Notes under the pieces: model-generated
Databases searched by the model: none
What the model was told of the DNA's origin: nothing
What the model saw: the letters and a program-made list of their open reading frames with translations, nothing else
Translations under genes and position numbers: made by a program
In this document: positions 25,391 to 34,451 of the stretch, piece by piece
Layout of the letters: every line of letters starts with the position of its first letter
How positions within the stretch are numbered: the first letter of the stretch is position 1
Assembly (NCBI RefSeq): GCF_000970755.1
Contig: NZ_KQ034007.1
Span: 210,226-274,225 of the forward strand
Direction: 5' to 3'
Source of the DNA: Lactobacillus kimbladii
Lineage (GTDB): Bacteria > Bacillota > Bacilli > Lactobacillales > Lactobacillaceae
DNA: 64,000 nt

Positions 25391-26740
25391 TTGAAAAGAT
25401 ACAGAAATAACACGAACCTGAATGAAACAACACGTAGTGTATTTGAATTAATGGGTGAATTTGGTGTAAATCCAGATTTTTTAGAAAGACAACTTCGTGA
25501 TGGCTTTGCAATTGGGGTATTTAAATACGAAGGTGGAAAAGCGGAAGTTAAAACTACTCCAGTTCTTTATACTAAAGATGATAAAATTGCTGGCGGTTAT
25601 TTACCATTAACTAATAGTATCAAACATTGTATATATGGCTTTTTAGAAGATGGCACGTTTGTCAGATTAAATACTTTTTCAAGTTCAAATCATAGGCTTC
25701 ATATTTCGGGATTAAGTGCAATAAAATATGTTTCTTATGAAACTGATTTTTCCAGATTACCTTTTAATAAAGAACAAAAGCCAGATGAGTTGTGGATAAC
25801 AATAAGTTCTTTGAGTGAAATTGCCAGTTATATTATTCCCCAAAATTTAGAAAGTACAGAAATTTTAAGAAAGCAAGACGTTAGAATATGCGAGTTAACT
25901 GATTTTGATATCTTTTTAAAACCTCTTTATTTTAAAAATAATTCACGAATGTCTTTAAGTATTAAAACAAATATTGCGTTGAAAATAAAACCTCATAAAC
26001 TTTATAGTGAAAAAACTATTTTAAATTTTGTAAATAAGTTCGAAAGATTTATTTCAATTATTAATGATAGCCGAATGGACATAACTTCAATTAGATTTTT
26101 TAAAGATAATAAATGTATTAAGTTACGTCTTCCATATTCTGAAGTAATGAAAGAGAATAGTTCTAAAGACTTTTCAAGTTTTATTTACAAACCAGGACTT
26201 GCTTTCAAGTTTTATACAAATGAACTTGGAAATGTATTCAAGGCAGTAAATAAAGATGATATAAATTTTAATAACTTGATTAATAATTATATTTATAATA
26301 TAAATCGTGAGCTTAATATCAACAGCTCGTTGCTTGACTATGTAAATTCAATCGAATTTTATATGGCAGGAAAAAAGTTTAAAAATGGTAAAAGAATAAA
26401 GTCTTTAAATAAAAAAATTAGTTTTTTCATAGAAAGTTTGCCAGAAAAACTGTACCACTTATTTTTTGAAGAAGCTAAGAGTAAAGAAAATCCGACTGAG
26501 TCTATGTTCATAAATTCGGTTGTAGATACTAGGGATTATTTAACCCATGGCGAAAAGACTAAAAGCGAATTTTTAATCACTGATTTTCAAAAGCAAGTTG
26601 ACTATGTTGAATTTCTCAGAAATATTATACGAGTAAAAATTTTGTATGAGTACAATATACCTGAAGATATTATTTATCAAGAATATAGCAACAAATGGGG
26701 AAATAGATATTTTTGCAGCTTAATCAAGAGATACTTATAA
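25391..26740 (+). CDS. ApeA-like HEPN-domain protein, candidate phage-defence RNase
   Basis: 449 residues, very AT-rich. The C-terminal third is helical and contains VVDTRDYLTHGE (about residues 375-386), an R-x4-H motif in the setting typical of ApeA-like HEPN ribonucleases. The N-terminal half has a beta-rich pattern (GGYLPLTNSIKHCIYGFLEDGTF split by loops) that fits the ApeA N-terminal domain. HEPN proteins with this motif cut RNA, and ApeA from E. coli acts in abortive phage defence. The start is TTG, with TGGAGC eight bases upstream. It stands alone between a decayed cofE and a dehydrogenase gene, 42 bases after the former. The call is from motif and architecture only. Confidence 0.6.
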   Translation: MKRYRNNTNLNETTRSVFELMGEFGVNPDFLERQLRDGFAIGVFKYEGGKAEVKTTPVLYTKDDKIAGGYLPLTNSIKHCIYGFLEDGTFVRLNTFSSSNHRLHISGLSAIKYVSYETDFSRLPFNKEQKPDELWITISSLSEIASYIIPQNLESTEILRKQDVRICELTDFDIFLKPLYFKNNSRMSLSIKTNIALKIKPHKLYSEKTILNFVNKFERFISIINDSRMDITSIRFFKDNKCIKLRLPYSEVMKENSSKDFSSFIYKPGLAFKFYTNELGNVFKAVNKDDINFNNLINNYIYNINRELNINSSLLDYVNSIEFYMAGKKFKNGKRIKSLNKKISFFIESLPEKLYHLFFEEAKSKENPTESMFINSVVDTRDYLTHGEKTKSEFLITDFQKQVDYVEFLRNIIRVKILYEYNIPEDIIYQEYSNKWGNRYFCSLIKRYL

Positions 26741-26774
26741 AGATAGCTTGAATTAAGAATAGGAGAAAGAGTAA

Positions 26775-27764
26775 ATGAAAATTATTTGTTATGGTGTAAT
26801 TAAAATGGAAGAAAAAATTATTGAAAACTGGGCTCAAAAAAACCAAGTTGAAATAAAAATCGTCCACGATGACTTGTCTGCAGATAATGCTGGTTTAGCT
26901 CAAGGTTTTGACGGAGTGAGTTCTGAAGGCAATCTTCCAGTCGGAGCCAGTGTCTACGAAAAATTTAAGCGATATGGCATTAAGCAATTATCCGTACGGC
27001 AGGTTGGAGTTGATAATCAAGATTTAGCAGCCGCAAAAAAGAATGGTATTAAAATTACAAACGTTGCAGCTTATTCACCAAGGGCTATTGCCGAACTCGG
27101 TGTAACCGATGCAATGTACTTACTGCGTAAAATTGGGATTTATCAAGACAGAATGGATCATGGTGATTTTACTTATGATAAAAGTACAATTAGTACTGAA
27201 ATTTTTAATTGCACTGTCGGTATAGTTGGCGCCGGTCACATTGGTGGCGCCAGTGCACACTTATACAGCGCACTAGGGGCTAAAGTTTTGGCTTATGACC
27301 CTGTTTATGACGCGTCTCTAGAACCGTACCTCACTTATACTGACTTTGACACGATTCTTGCTAAATCCGATATTATTTCTTTACATACACCATTACTAGC
27401 AAGCACCGAAAACATGATTGACAAAACTGCTTTTGATAAAATGAAGAAAAAGCCCATTCTGATTAACGTAGCTCGTGGGGGCTTAGTTGACACACAAGCT
27501 TTAATTGCGGCCCTTAAAAATGGGCAAATTTCTGCTGCAGCCTTGGATACTTTAGCCGATGAAACAGATTTTTATGATAAAAAGAATATGCTGAACTCAT
27601 TGCCGGAAGATTATAAAGAACTAAAAGCAATGCCGCAGGTATTAATCACGCCACACATTGCCTTTTTCACTAAACTAGCCGTTAAAAACAGTATTGAGAT
27701 TGCTTTAAATGATGCTAAAACAATTATTTCAGGTGGAGAAGTGAATAGCGTAGTTAACTTGTAG
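26775..27764 (+). CDS. D-2-hydroxyacid dehydrogenase (D-lactate dehydrogenase family)
   Basis: 329 residues. NAD-binding GIVGAGHIGGASAHLY (about 148-163), with substrate Arg in INVARGGLVDT, Glu in LADETDF and catalytic His in ITPHIAFFT. These mark the D-LDH/D-hydroxyisocaproate dehydrogenase/VanH family: NADH-linked reduction of 2-ketoacids such as pyruvate or branched-chain ketoacids to D-hydroxyacids. The N-terminus MKIICYGVIKMEEKIIENWA matches the catalytic-domain start. AGGAGAAAGAG precedes the ATG. Which 2-ketoacid it prefers cannot be decided from sequence. Confidence 0.9.
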   Translation: MKIICYGVIKMEEKIIENWAQKNQVEIKIVHDDLSADNAGLAQGFDGVSSEGNLPVGASVYEKFKRYGIKQLSVRQVGVDNQDLAAAKKNGIKITNVAAYSPRAIAELGVTDAMYLLRKIGIYQDRMDHGDFTYDKSTISTEIFNCTVGIVGAGHIGGASAHLYSALGAKVLAYDPVYDASLEPYLTYTDFDTILAKSDIISLHTPLLASTENMIDKTAFDKMKKKPILINVARGGLVDTQALIAALKNGQISAAALDTLADETDFYDKKNMLNSLPEDYKELKAMPQVLITPHIAFFTKLAVKNSIEIALNDAKTIISGGEVNSVVNL

Positions 27765-27886
27765 GGAAGAAAATAAAAGTTGTTTAGTTTTAAATATCAT
27801 TTAAGTATACAAGGATAGATTTTTAGAGACATTCACTTTTAAAAATTATTTGCAGAGTAACTAACTTATAAATAAAAGTAAAAATC

Positions 27887-27923
27887 TAACAGACATTTCT
27901 AAACTGAAGGAATGTCTGTTTTT
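27887..27923 (+). terminator. Intrinsic terminator after the D-hydroxyacid dehydrogenase gene
   Basis: AACAGACATT (27887-27896) pairs with AATGTCTGTT (27910-27919), then Ts. The 120 bases between the gene and this hairpin hold nothing I recognise. Confidence 0.85.
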
Positions 27924-27953
27924 TACTTCCACTCTTTCTGAAGCTGCCATTTT

Positions 27954-28006
27954 TGTAAGCGCTATTAAAGTTGTCCGTTATTATGGACATAAGTTGGAAT
28001 TTCCAA
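27954..28006 (+). promoter_or_regulatory. cre-like site and two dyads before the PRD activator
   Basis: TGTAAGCGCTATTA (27954-27967) matches the CcpA cre consensus in 13 of 14 positions. TGTCC-N8-GGACA (27972-27989) and TTGGAATTTCCAA (27994-28006) are two further dyads. Together they suggest catabolite control plus specific regulation of the PRD activator and the PTS operon behind it. Confidence 0.45.
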
Positions 28007-28065
28007 GGTGCAAAAGTTAATAAGATAATAATTGAATCTCTAAAAATCAAGAATTGGGGGTGACT

Positions 28066-29538
28066 ATGGAAAATTCAGATAGGATTCATGAATTAATCGG
28101 TTTTCTTTTAAATAGCAATGGATACGTAACCGCTAAAGAAATAGCACAAATTCTATTTGTTTCTGAAAAAACTGTTTACAGATTAATTGCTTGTATAAAT
28201 AAGAGTACAGGTTCTTCTGTGATTATGTCTCAAAGGGGAAGAGGCTTTAAGCTTAACTATAAATTTTATATTCAACCATCTGGGCACCAGAAATTAGGTG
28301 AAGATTCACTGGTAAATATTTCTCCGGTTGAAAGGAGAAACAGAATTATGAAAAAACTTTTGCTAAATTCTCCGCAACCGTTAGAGGAAAGTGAGGTATT
28401 TGCTCAGTATTACGTAAGTTCGAATGTCCGTCATAATGACAAGCAAATAATTAAAAAAAATCTTAGCAGGTATCAAATTAAATTGATTTCTAAGAATAAT
28501 TTTCTAAAAGTTTGCGGGCCAGAAGAAAATATCAGAATTGCTTTAAAAAAACTGATTAATGACCAGGAAATAATAGACCTAAAGCAATTACCATTAAACT
28601 CTGACTTTAGTGAAAAATATGATGTCCGCTTTGTTGTGAAAGAGATTGACAAAATTAATTACCTGTTACAAATGACACTGCCTTATCCATATAATGTTAA
28701 TTTATTTTCACACTTGTATATTTTGATTTGTCGCTTAAGAAAAAATGGTACAAAGTATTTGGTCAAAGAAAAGCAAAAACTAAGTCCAAGTCAACATCAA
28801 TCAGAAATATATCGTATTAGTAAACAGGTAATTAAAGATATTAGTAACTATTTGAGTATTAAAGTACCAGATGTTGAAGTAGATTATATATTTCAATATT
28901 TAACTTCCTCAAGGTTTGTAAGTAGCGATTTGAATATTGCTACATCTAGTCTAGTCATAAAAATAACTAAAGAACTAATTGCAAAAGTTTCAAAAGACTA
29001 TAACTATGATTTTACTTTTATTCAGGAAAGATTAGAAAAACATGTTCAACCACTTGTTAACAGATTAAAAAATCATATTCATGTTAATAATAATTTGTTA
29101 GAACAAATTAAAATGGAGTATCACGATTTATATCATATTATTTTTACAGATGCTAAAAAAATATTTTTTAAGTATAACTTGAAAGGCATCGATGACAATG
29201 AAGTAGGGTATATCACTCTTTATTTTGCTCAGGCTCTTGAGGAAAAATCTTACAAATTAAAAGTGGTGATTATGTGTGCTACTGGAATAGGAACTTCTGA
29301 ACTGCTAAAAATTAAGGTAAAAAAAGCTTTTCCTAATATAGATATAGTTGGGATTACATCTAATAATGATGATAAATTTAATTATCAAGACGTTGATTTA
29401 TTAATATCCACTGTACAAGTTTCTGAAAAAATTAAAATTCCGCGTATAGTTGTTAGTGCCTTGTTTACTAAAAAAGATCAAAAAATTGTTCAAGAGAAAA
29501 TTGATGAGATTGTAAGGAAAAAACGTTTTGAATATTAA
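28066..29538 (+). CDS. PRD-containing PTS transcriptional activator (MtlR/LicR-like)
   Basis: 490 residues: N-terminal winged-helix region (ITKEIAQILF-like, here VTAKEIAQILFVSEKTVYRLI), two PTS regulation domains (about 180-280 and 290-395) and a C-terminal EIIB-galactitol-like domain with Cys in VVIMCATGIGTSELL. In this class phosphorylation of PRD His and of the EIIB-like Cys tells the regulator whether the sugar and preferred carbon sources are present. Usually a C-terminal EIIA-type domain follows in the same chain; here that part is a separate overlapping gene. ATG at 28066 lies after GGGGGTGACT. It precedes an EII operon, its probable target. Confidence 0.88.
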   Translation: MENSDRIHELIGFLLNSNGYVTAKEIAQILFVSEKTVYRLIACINKSTGSSVIMSQRGRGFKLNYKFYIQPSGHQKLGEDSLVNISPVERRNRIMKKLLLNSPQPLEESEVFAQYYVSSNVRHNDKQIIKKNLSRYQIKLISKNNFLKVCGPEENIRIALKKLINDQEIIDLKQLPLNSDFSEKYDVRFVVKEIDKINYLLQMTLPYPYNVNLFSHLYILICRLRKNGTKYLVKEKQKLSPSQHQSEIYRISKQVIKDISNYLSIKVPDVEVDYIFQYLTSSRFVSSDLNIATSSLVIKITKELIAKVSKDYNYDFTFIQERLEKHVQPLVNRLKNHIHVNNNLLEQIKMEYHDLYHIIFTDAKKIFFKYNLKGIDDNEVGYITLYFAQALEEKSYKLKVVIMCATGIGTSELLKIKVKKAFPNIDIVGITSNNDDKFNYQDVDLLISTVQVSEKIKIPRIVVSALFTKKDQKIVQEKIDEIVRKKRFEY

Positions 29539-29902
29539 AGAAAAATATTTATCAGTACAGTTAAAAGACAGTGAAGACCTGTACCATTTCATTACCCGCT
29601 TTGTAAACAATATAGAGTCCGGTCTAAGCAAAAAAGAAATATTAAAGGATATTAGAAATAGAGACGAAATGGGAGAAGGACTTATTTCTTCAAATGGACT
29701 GATTATTCATATAATCGATACCAAAATAAGTCAAAACAGAATTCTATACTTGTCTCTTGAGGAAAAAATTGAATATTTTTCAAAACAGGAAAAGCGTATG
29801 TTTTATATAAATACGGTCATTGTTTTGATAATTAATCCTAATTTTTCACTTACTGGTTCAAATCATTTGAAAAAATTTTTAAACGATAAACATTTAATTT
29901 GA
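29528..29902 (+). CDS. Separate EIIA(fructose/mannitol)-like domain, detached from the PRD activator
   Basis: 124 residues, TTG start overlapping the activator by 11 bases. RNRDEMGEGLISSNGLIIHIID resembles the type-2 EIIA active region (family pattern R-E-x-G-T-x-x-x-G-IA-PH), with a His at the expected place (NGLIIH), though the usual Pro before it is absent. In MtlR-type activators this domain is fused to the C-terminus, so here it may be split off or a decayed remnant still translated in trans. It could bind the regulator and signal its phosphorylation state. Alternative: nonfunctional C-terminal remnant after a frameshift. Confidence 0.55.
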   Translation: MNIKEKYLSVQLKDSEDLYHFITRFVNNIESGLSKKEILKDIRNRDEMGEGLISSNGLIIHIIDTKISQNRILYLSLEEKIEYFSKQEKRMFYINTVIVLIINPNFSLTGSNHLKKFLNDKHLI

Positions 29903-29967
29903 GTTTTTAAAACACTTTTAATAAAGATTTTTAGGGATTCCAGATCAAAAGTATTGGAGGAATAACA

Positions 29968-30822
29968 ATGCCACTAGTTAATGGCTTTAAATTATTAGAA
30001 ATTATCAAAGAGCGTCATGTTTGTGCCGGTGCTTATAATACCACGGATTTAATCACAACAATGGGCATATTGGATGCAGTTGAGCAAAGTAAAATTCCAG
30101 CTTTTATTCAGATAGCACCAACTAATATTCCTTTATCAGGTTATGGCTATATCTTTGACATGGTTAAAAGATACGCTGATAAGATGGAGACTCCTGTTAC
30201 CTTGCATTTAGATCATGGTAAGAATTTTCAAAATGTGGTTGATGCGTGCAGGGCAGGATTTGGTTCGGTAATGACGGATAATGCCCAATATGAATATGAC
30301 GAAAATGTTGCCCATACGAGGCAGGCAGTCGAATTTGCTCAAGGTTACGGTGTACCTGTTGAAGCTGAATTAGGGGCAATAGCAGGTAAAGAGGATGACT
30401 ACGTAAATCCGGATCATAAGTATACTGACCCAGACCAGGTAGTTGATTTTGTTGAAAGAACAGGTGTCAATCTATTGGCTGTTGCTGTTGGCAATGTCCA
30501 TGGTTTGAACTTAGATCCTAACATCAAGTTCGACCTGCTAAAAGAAATTCAGAGCGTTTGTAAAGTGCCTTTAGTGTTGCATGGCGCTTCTGGCATACCA
30601 GACGAACAAATTAATCAAATGGTTAACTATGGTGTTGTCAAAATTAATGTTGCCAGTGATTTGCGAAAAGCATACATACAATCAATGGGCAAAGACTACG
30701 AAAAAGACAATGATCGTTTTGACTTGGTAAATGTCACATTAGATGCCAGAAAAGCAGTTAAAGATGTGGTTTATCACAAAATTAACGTGATGAACAAACT
30801 ATCTCCTGCTCAAGTTTATTAA
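29968..30822 (+). CDS. Class II fructose/tagatose-bisphosphate-type aldolase
   Basis: 284 residues. Zinc-binding VTLHLDHGKNF, EAELGAIAG, AVAVGNVHG and LVLHGASGIPDEQI are the motifs of Zn-dependent class II ketose-bisphosphate aldolases (FbaA, GatY, KbaY). Length and the IKINVASDLRKAY-like stretch (here VKINVASDLRKAY) place it with tagatose/fructose bisphosphate aldolases that cleave to DHAP and an aldehyde. TTGGAGG lies nine bases before the ATG. As first gene of the EIIA-B-C-kinase operon it probably cleaves the phosphorylated product of the imported sugar or polyol, not glycolytic FBP. Confidence 0.9.
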   Translation: MPLVNGFKLLEIIKERHVCAGAYNTTDLITTMGILDAVEQSKIPAFIQIAPTNIPLSGYGYIFDMVKRYADKMETPVTLHLDHGKNFQNVVDACRAGFGSVMTDNAQYEYDENVAHTRQAVEFAQGYGVPVEAELGAIAGKEDDYVNPDHKYTDPDQVVDFVERTGVNLLAVAVGNVHGLNLDPNIKFDLLKEIQSVCKVPLVLHGASGIPDEQINQMVNYGVVKINVASDLRKAYIQSMGKDYEKDNDRFDLVNVTLDARKAVKDVVYHKINVMNKLSPAQVY

Positions 30823-30834
30823 AGGAATTAAGAT

Positions 30835-31314
30835 ATGGCATTGAATGACAATAAAATTAGGTTTGAAAAAGATCAAATAGTTACTTTCAACGAAAAGACA
30901 AATTTTGACCATGTGATTAATACTCTGGCAAAAGTTTTAATTGAAAAAGACCTGGTAAAACCTGAATATCCAAAGCAGGTAATATTACGAGAGCAAAATT
31001 TTCCGACTGGTTTACCTACTAACCCCTTTGGTGTATCAATACCTCATACCGATGCAAAATGGACAAAACACAACGCGATTGCAATTGGCATATTGAAGTC
31101 TCCCATAGAGCAAGTAGTAATGGGAAGTGATGAAGCAAAAATTAGGGTTGAAATTGTTTTTATGCTGGCTCTAGATAAATCGAATAAGCAATTAAATATT
31201 TTATCTAAGCTCATGAATATATTTCAGGACCCTGAAAATTTGGTAAAAATCAGGAATAGTTCTAAAGATGAAATATTGAAAATAGTAAATAAAGTTATTT
31301 TGGAGGAAAAATAA
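30835..31314 (+). CDS. PTS galactitol-type EIIA
   Basis: 159 residues. The phosphorylatable His lies in NPFGVSIPHTDAKW (about residue 69), preceded by VILREQNFPTGLPT, the GatA pattern. It receives phosphate from HPr and passes it to the EIIB encoded next (the ATG of EIIB overlaps the EIIA stop). AAGGAATTAAG precedes the ATG. Part of a complete EIIA-EIIB-EIIC set. Confidence 0.9.
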   Translation: MALNDNKIRFEKDQIVTFNEKTNFDHVINTLAKVLIEKDLVKPEYPKQVILREQNFPTGLPTNPFGVSIPHTDAKWTKHNAIAIGILKSPIEQVVMGSDEAKIRVEIVFMLALDKSNKQLNILSKLMNIFQDPENLVKIRNSSKDEILKIVNKVILEEK

Positions 31315-31607
31315 TGGCTAATAAGAAAAAGAATATTCTTTTTGTATGTGCTACAGGTATTGCCACATCTACTGTGGCAACTGAAAAAACATTGGAATAC
31401 TTGAAAGATAAAGGAGTAGAAGTAACTTATACGCAAACTAACGTTGCCTCTTTACCAGAAGTTGCAGATCCCAAAACCGTTGATTTAATAGTGGCTACCA
31501 CACAAGTACCATTTGATTTAGATATTCCGGTTGTTCATGCATTATCTCTAATTACAGGTATAGGAGCAGATAAAACATTAGCAGAAATTTATGATTACGT
31601 AAAATAG
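31314..31607 (+). CDS. PTS galactitol-type EIIB
   Basis: 97 residues. Phosphocysteine loop NILFVCATGIATSTVATEK near the N-terminus is diagnostic. It transfers phosphate from EIIA to the incoming sugar bound by EIIC. TTGGAGG lies eight bases before ATG, overlapping the end of the EIIA gene by one base. Confidence 0.93.
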   Translation: MANKKKNILFVCATGIATSTVATEKTLEYLKDKGVEVTYTQTNVASLPEVADPKTVDLIVATTQVPFDLDIPVVHALSLITGIGADKTLAEIYDYVK

Positions 31608-31617
31608 GAGGCAAAAA

Positions 31618-32979
31618 ATGGTTAATTTGGCTTCACAAATTAATAGTATAGTTCAGTACATTTTAAGTATGGGAGCTATTGTAATGCTGCCCATCATCCT
31701 ATTTATAGTAGGCTTATGCTTTAGAATGAAAATCTCACAAGCATTCAAGGCCGCTTTGACAGTCGGTGTGGGGTTTGTCGGTATTTTTGCAATTTTTGGT
31801 ATTCTAACCAATAATGTAGGACCGGCTGCACAAGCTATGGTTAAGCATACAGGGATTAACCTTCCTGCTGCTGATCTTGGTTGGCCAGCTCTTTCTGCGA
31901 TTACTTGGGGTCTGCCAATTGCTCCGTTTGTAATTCCAATGACTATAATTATTAACATAGTAATGCTAATAATAGGAAAAACTAGGACGGTAGACGTAGA
32001 TATGTGGAACTACTGGCATTTTGCTCTTGTGGGTACACTAGTTTACTATGTAACCAACAATTTTATTTTAGGATTACTAGCTGCTGCAGTTATTACCATA
32101 ATAGTTTTTAAGATGGCAGACTGGGCAGCGCCAATGGGTGAAAAATATTTTGGCTTAGAGGGTATTTCTTTACCTACAGTGTCTTCGATTACCTTTTGGC
32201 CGATAGGACTAATAGGAAATTGGCTAATAGATAAGATTCCTGGAGTGAGAAATATTAAAATTGATCCGAAAACCATTCAAAAGAAGTTTGGTATTTTCGG
32301 TGAGCCTATGATGATTGGCTTAATTTTAGGTGTTTTATTAGGATTATTAGCTGGCTATGATGTTAAAGGGCTGTTAAATATCGGTGTTAATTTAGCTGCA
32401 GTAATGTTGCTCTTGCCAAGAATGACCAGAGTTTTACTTGAGGGATTAATGCCAATTTCACAAGCAGTGCAAGCATTCTTAACAAAGAGATTTCCGAATA
32501 GAAAAGATCTTTTTATTGGCCTGGATATAGCTGTAGCTATCGGTAATTCTTCCATAATTTCAACAGCTTTATTGCTAACTCCTCTTGCCATCCTTTTGGC
32601 ATTTATTCTTCCTGGAAATCGCACTTTGCCTCTGGCTGACCTCGCTAACTTGGCAGTTTTTGCCTCAATGATTGTTTTAGCCTGCAAGGGTAATATTTTC
32701 AGAGCAGTAATTATTGCTATACCGTGTTTAATTGGTGACCTTTATATTGCGAGTGCTATGGCTCCTGTTATTACAAAGATGGCTAGAACTGTAGCATATA
32801 AGGGTGCTGCCCACGCTACAGTTACAAGCTTTTTAGATGGTGGTAATCCACTTAGATTTTGGATAGTGAAAATTTTTGAACTTAATCCTATTGCTTTAGG
32901 TGGAATAGTGGTAATCGGTCTTTTAGTCTGGTGGATATATCGCACTACAAAGAAAGAAGTAGTTGATATTGATCAATAA
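31618..32979 (+). CDS. PTS galactitol-type EIIC permease
   Basis: 453 residues, polytopic membrane protein with GatC hallmarks: KHTGINLPAADLGWPALSAITWG, WNYWHFALVGTLVYYVTNN and SFLDGGNPLRFW. GatC-type permeases carry galactitol, arabitol, ribitol or related sugars; this copy cannot be assigned further. AGGAGGC precedes ATG. It overlaps the following kinase gene by 17 bases. Confidence 0.93.
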   Translation: MVNLASQINSIVQYILSMGAIVMLPIILFIVGLCFRMKISQAFKAALTVGVGFVGIFAIFGILTNNVGPAAQAMVKHTGINLPAADLGWPALSAITWGLPIAPFVIPMTIIINIVMLIIGKTRTVDVDMWNYWHFALVGTLVYYVTNNFILGLLAAAVITIIVFKMADWAAPMGEKYFGLEGISLPTVSSITFWPIGLIGNWLIDKIPGVRNIKIDPKTIQKKFGIFGEPMMIGLILGVLLGLLAGYDVKGLLNIGVNLAAVMLLLPRMTRVLLEGLMPISQAVQAFLTKRFPNRKDLFIGLDIAVAIGNSSIISTALLLTPLAILLAFILPGNRTLPLADLANLAVFASMIVLACKGNIFRAVIIAIPCLIGDLYIASAMAPVITKMARTVAYKGAAHATVTSFLDGGNPLRFWIVKIFELNPIALGGIVVIGLLVWWIYRTTKKEVVDIDQ

Positions 32980-34417
32980 TTGCCTAACCATTGATGTTGG
33001 AACAACCAATACTAAAGTTACATTGTGGCATGACCAAATTCCTGAGTTAAAAGCATTTCCTACACCGAAGAAAGTAAAGGGCAATTTGACCAACTTTGAT
33101 TTAGAAAAATTGTGGACAGAAATTGTTGCAAAAATAAAAACTTTTAATTTAGTTCAGCTAAATAAAGTGGAGAAGATTGCAATAGCAAGTGTTGGAGAGT
33201 CCGGAGTTTTAATAAATGAGCAAAAAGAAGAAGTTAGTCAATGTATTGCTTGGTATGATGAGCGTGCACAATTAATTGTTGATCAGATTTCTCAGGAGGA
33301 AAGGGATGAAATTTATCAAATTACGGGATTGCCTTTAAATGCACATTATTCTGCTTGTAAAATTGCCTGGTTACTTAAATATGATGAAACCATTAACGAG
33401 CCAAAAGATAAATTTATGTGGTTGTGTATTCCTGATTATTTAGTTTTTAAATTAACTGGGAATTTGGCTACTGAAAATACTATTGCCAGTCGGACACTTT
33501 GCTTTGATATTAAAAATAGACAGTGGTCTGAAAGAATAAAAAATATTTTTAAAATAAAAAATATCACTTTTCCCCAAGTCTTTCAGTCAGGTACTAATTT
33601 GGGGAAAGTTTGCGGAAAAATTGCAAATTTATTAAATAAAAATTGCCAGGTAGTAATTGGCGGTCATGACCATATGTGTGGAGCAACCGGAATTAATTTG
33701 CAGAATTCAGATTTGTTTGACTCAACAGGAACTACTGAGGCTATTATGACTCTCGTCAATCAGCCAGATGTTTCAAAAGAGGCACAGAAAAATGGCCTGG
33801 CAAACGGAATTTATACAAACAGCAAACTTTATACCAGATTTACGGCCATGCCATCGGCTGGTTCAACAATTGCCTGGTTTATGAATGCTTTCAAAATTAG
33901 CGAAGAAAAGTTTTCTTCAACAATGAATCAAGTTTTAGAAGAATATAACGCTCATTCGCTTTTTGATTCTCAAGTATTATTTTTGCCCCATTTTAACGGT
34001 AGTGGGGCACCGAATAAAATTCCAGACAGTAAGGGAATGATATATGGTCTAACAAGGCGGACGACACTAGATGAGTTAACCTTTGGTTTATTTCTCGGAT
34101 TGTCGTTTGAATTTTATATTGCATATAAGTCGATGTTCAAATCGAAGGATTATACAGCTATAAAAGTTATCGGTCCTGCAGTAAATGACCCACTTTGGTC
34201 ACAACTCAAAGCTGACATAATGGGGTTAAGAGTAGAGTGTATAGATGCACAACAAGTGGTGTCTGAAGGGGCATATACGATCGCAACACATAATAATTTA
34301 CATAATGCTGTAATTAAATATTTTCCTACTCAAGAAAAATCAAAAAAACAATATTTAAACAAAATGCTAAAGTTATATCAAGAGATATATAACAATAAAA
34401 TGAAGCATCGTCTTTAA
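32963..34417 (+). CDS. FGGY-family carbohydrate kinase
   Basis: 484 residues. ATP-binding ASKHA fold: TIDVGTTNTKVTLW at the N-terminus, IASVGESGVLI, AWYDERAQ, GGHDHMCGA and DSTGTTEAIM. The family phosphorylates xylulose, gluconate, glycerol, ribulose, fuculose and others; no subgroup is clear. The start is TTG at 32963 (or TTG at 32969), inside the end of the EIIC gene. A kinase in a PTS operon suggests that the PTS product is dephosphorylated-independent second phosphorylation, giving a bisphosphate for the aldolase, or that a non-PTS pentose also enters here. Both are inference. Confidence 0.85.
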   Translation: MILINNCLTIDVGTTNTKVTLWHDQIPELKAFPTPKKVKGNLTNFDLEKLWTEIVAKIKTFNLVQLNKVEKIAIASVGESGVLINEQKEEVSQCIAWYDERAQLIVDQISQEERDEIYQITGLPLNAHYSACKIAWLLKYDETINEPKDKFMWLCIPDYLVFKLTGNLATENTIASRTLCFDIKNRQWSERIKNIFKIKNITFPQVFQSGTNLGKVCGKIANLLNKNCQVVIGGHDHMCGATGINLQNSDLFDSTGTTEAIMTLVNQPDVSKEAQKNGLANGIYTNSKLYTRFTAMPSAGSTIAWFMNAFKISEEKFSSTMNQVLEEYNAHSLFDSQVLFLPHFNGSGAPNKIPDSKGMIYGLTRRTTLDELTFGLFLGLSFEFYIAYKSMFKSKDYTAIKVIGPAVNDPLWSQLKADIMGLRVECIDAQQVVSEGAYTIATHNNLHNAVIKYFPTQEKSKKQYLNKMLKLYQEIYNNKMKHRL

Positions 34418-34451
34418 ACAAAATAGCTAAGTTTTTACTTAGCTATTTTGT
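34418..34451. terminator. Bidirectional terminator between kinase and lacI-type gene
   Basis: ACAAAATAGCTAAG pairs perfectly with CTTAGCTATTTTGT across TTTTTA. The stop codon of the minus-strand LacI gene lies inside the right arm. Confidence 0.85.

Noticed and set aside
27991-28015. Sigma-54 type promoter near TTGGAATTTCCAAGGTGCA
   Set aside because: The distance between the GG and GC elements is 12 bases in place of 10, and the TGGCAC context is missing.
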